From: UBA1738 sp003453455
GTDB taxonomy: Bacteria > Bacillota > Clostridia > UBA1381
Assembly (NCBI GenBank): GCA_946621875.1
Contig: CAMOOX010000060.1
Coordinates: 1 to 6,819 of the forward strand
Length of the DNA stretch: 6,819 nucleotides
Direction: 5' to 3'
Below are positions 6,571-6,819 of this stretch, piece by piece. How positions within the stretch are numbered: position 1 is the stretch's first letter; each line of letters starts with the position of its first letter. A model generated the notes under the pieces. The model had not been told where the DNA came from and did not search any database. It was given only the letters and a program-made list of their open reading frames with translations. The translations under genes and the position numbers were made by a program.

Positions 6571-6658
6571 GGAGAGCTGTCTGAGCGGTCGAAAGAGCCG
6601 GTCTTGAAAACCGGTGATGTGAAAGCATCCGTGGGTTCGAATCCCACGCTCTCCTCCA
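6571..6658 (+). tRNA. tRNA-Ser, anticodon UGA
   Basis: A complete class II tRNA. The acceptor stem GGAGAGC pairs fully with GCTCTCC (6648-6654). The D stem is three base pairs. The anticodon stem CCGGT/ACCGG encloses the loop CTTGAAA with anticodon TGA at 6605-6607. The long variable arm has a 4-base-pair stem (GATG, loop TGAAAG, CATC), and the T arm is GTGGG-TTCGAAT-CCCAC. CCA is encoded (6656-6658). The odd feature is the discriminator base: it is T (U73 at 6655), whereas bacterial serine tRNAs usually have G73, as does its neighbour. It decodes UCN codons, mainly UCA. A T-run (6660-6666) follows directly. Confidence 0.97.
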
Positions 6659-6685
6659 ATTTTTTTAATAATGAGTATGTGAAAT

Positions 6686-6715
6686 AAAAGTGTTGCCTCG
6701 GCAGTAACACTTTTT
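6686..6715 (+). terminator. Terminator-like hairpin between the two tRNA-Ser genes
   Basis: AAAAGTGTT (6686-6694) pairs perfectly with AACACTTTT (6706-6714). The inner 11 bases can add a GC/GC pairing around CTCG, and the stem is followed by a T-rich end (6711-6715). The shape fits an intrinsic terminator, working in both directions because of the A-run on the left. Only 13 bases separate it from the next tRNA, which has no clear promoter of its own. It may therefore attenuate rather than stop transcription, or serve as a processing hairpin. A weak alternative is a degenerate promoter: TTGCCT (6693-6698), 16 bases, TATCAC (6715-6720). Confidence 0.55.
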
Positions 6716-6728
6716 ATCACACTTATAT

Positions 6729-6819
6729 GGAGAAGTACTCAAGAGGCCGAAGAGGCGCCCCTGCTAAGGGTGTAGGTCGGGCAACCGGCGCGAGGGTTCA
6801 AATCCCTCCTTCTCCGCCA
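6729..6819 (+). tRNA. tRNA-Ser, anticodon GCU
   Basis: A complete class II tRNA ending on the last base of the window. The acceptor GGAGAAG pairs with CTTCTCC (6809-6815), followed by the normal discriminator G73 (6816) and encoded CCA. The D stem is CTC/GAG. The anticodon stem CGCCC/GGGTG has one G-U pair and holds the loop CTGCTAA with anticodon GCT at 6763-6765. The variable arm is a 5-base-pair stem closed by a GCAA (GNRA-type) tetraloop, and the T arm is GAGGG-TTCAAAT-CCCTC. It decodes AGC and AGU. It lies 70 bases after tRNA-Ser(UGA), with a hairpin between them, and other stable RNA genes may continue to the right. Confidence 0.98.

Noticed and set aside
6435..6720. Two minus-strand open frames containing GFEPTDAFTSPVFKTGSF and GIRTHGCFHITGFQDRLF stretches
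   Set aside because: These are the well-known artefact of translating the antisense strand of a tRNA-Ser gene. They overlap tRNA-Ser(UGA) and its promoter and have no gene-like context.
6571..6819. Functional link between MnmG and the two downstream tRNA genes
   Set aside because: Known MnmEG substrates are tRNAs such as Lys, Glu, Gln, Leu(UAA), Arg(UCU) and Gly(UCC). Serine tRNAs with UGA or GCU anticodons are not among them.
1..6819. CRISPR arrays, insertion sequences, phage genes or toxin-antitoxin pairs
   Set aside because: I looked for direct repeats with spacers, terminal inverted repeats with a transposase, and small gene pairs, and saw none.

Overview
The window looks like AT-rich chromosomal DNA from a Firmicute, most likely a member of the Clostridia. 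The reasons are strong AGGAGG-type ribosome binding sites, sigma-A-like promoters, CCA-encoding tRNA genes, a YesL/DUF624 protein with the N-terminal signature I associate with Clostridia, and an Asn-for-His RluA-type pseudouridine synthase of the kind common there. I cannot name the genus from the sequence alone.

Layout. Positions 1-268 hold no intact gene. On the minus strand I read a short relic that resembles the C-terminal end of an NPCBM-like (carbohydrate-binding) domain, a small hairpin at the window edge, and a good minus-strand terminator. An RluA-family pseudouridine synthase (minus strand, 269-1210) follows. Divergent from it, and sharing an almost symmetrical promoter region, starts a tightly packed plus-strand operon: a YesL/DUF624 membrane protein (1311-2150), the tRNA-modification enzyme MnmG (2134-4002, overlapping the previous gene by 17 bases), an MBOAT-family membrane O-acyltransferase (4026-5489), and an SGNH-like extracytoplasmic protein (5504-6511). 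The gaps are -17, 23 and 14 bases, with no internal promoter or terminator that I can see. Twelve bases after the last stop comes a full-consensus promoter (TTGACA, 17 bases, TATAAT, with extended -10). It drives tRNA-Ser(UGA); a terminator-like hairpin and then tRNA-Ser(GCU) follow, and the window ends exactly on the CCA of the second tRNA.

How the genes fit together. The MBOAT and SGNH genes form a plausible two-gene O-acylation module. The membrane protein would move an acyl group across the membrane, and the anchored SGNH-fold protein would place it on an outside glycan or envelope polymer. That is the AlgI/AlgJ-X, PatA/PatB and DltB/DltD logic; the acceptor is unknown. MnmG and the divergent pseudouridine synthase both modify RNA, but MnmG does not usually travel with envelope genes, and its usual partners mnmE and rsmG are absent here. 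The tRNA-Ser genes are not known MnmEG substrates, so their closeness is probably positional.

I did not find a clearly new system. The points most worth a second look are the MBOAT/SGNH pair tied to mnmG, the mutually exclusive divergent promoters, the domain relic at the left edge, the U73 discriminator of tRNA-Ser(UGA), and the hairpin between the two tRNA genes.
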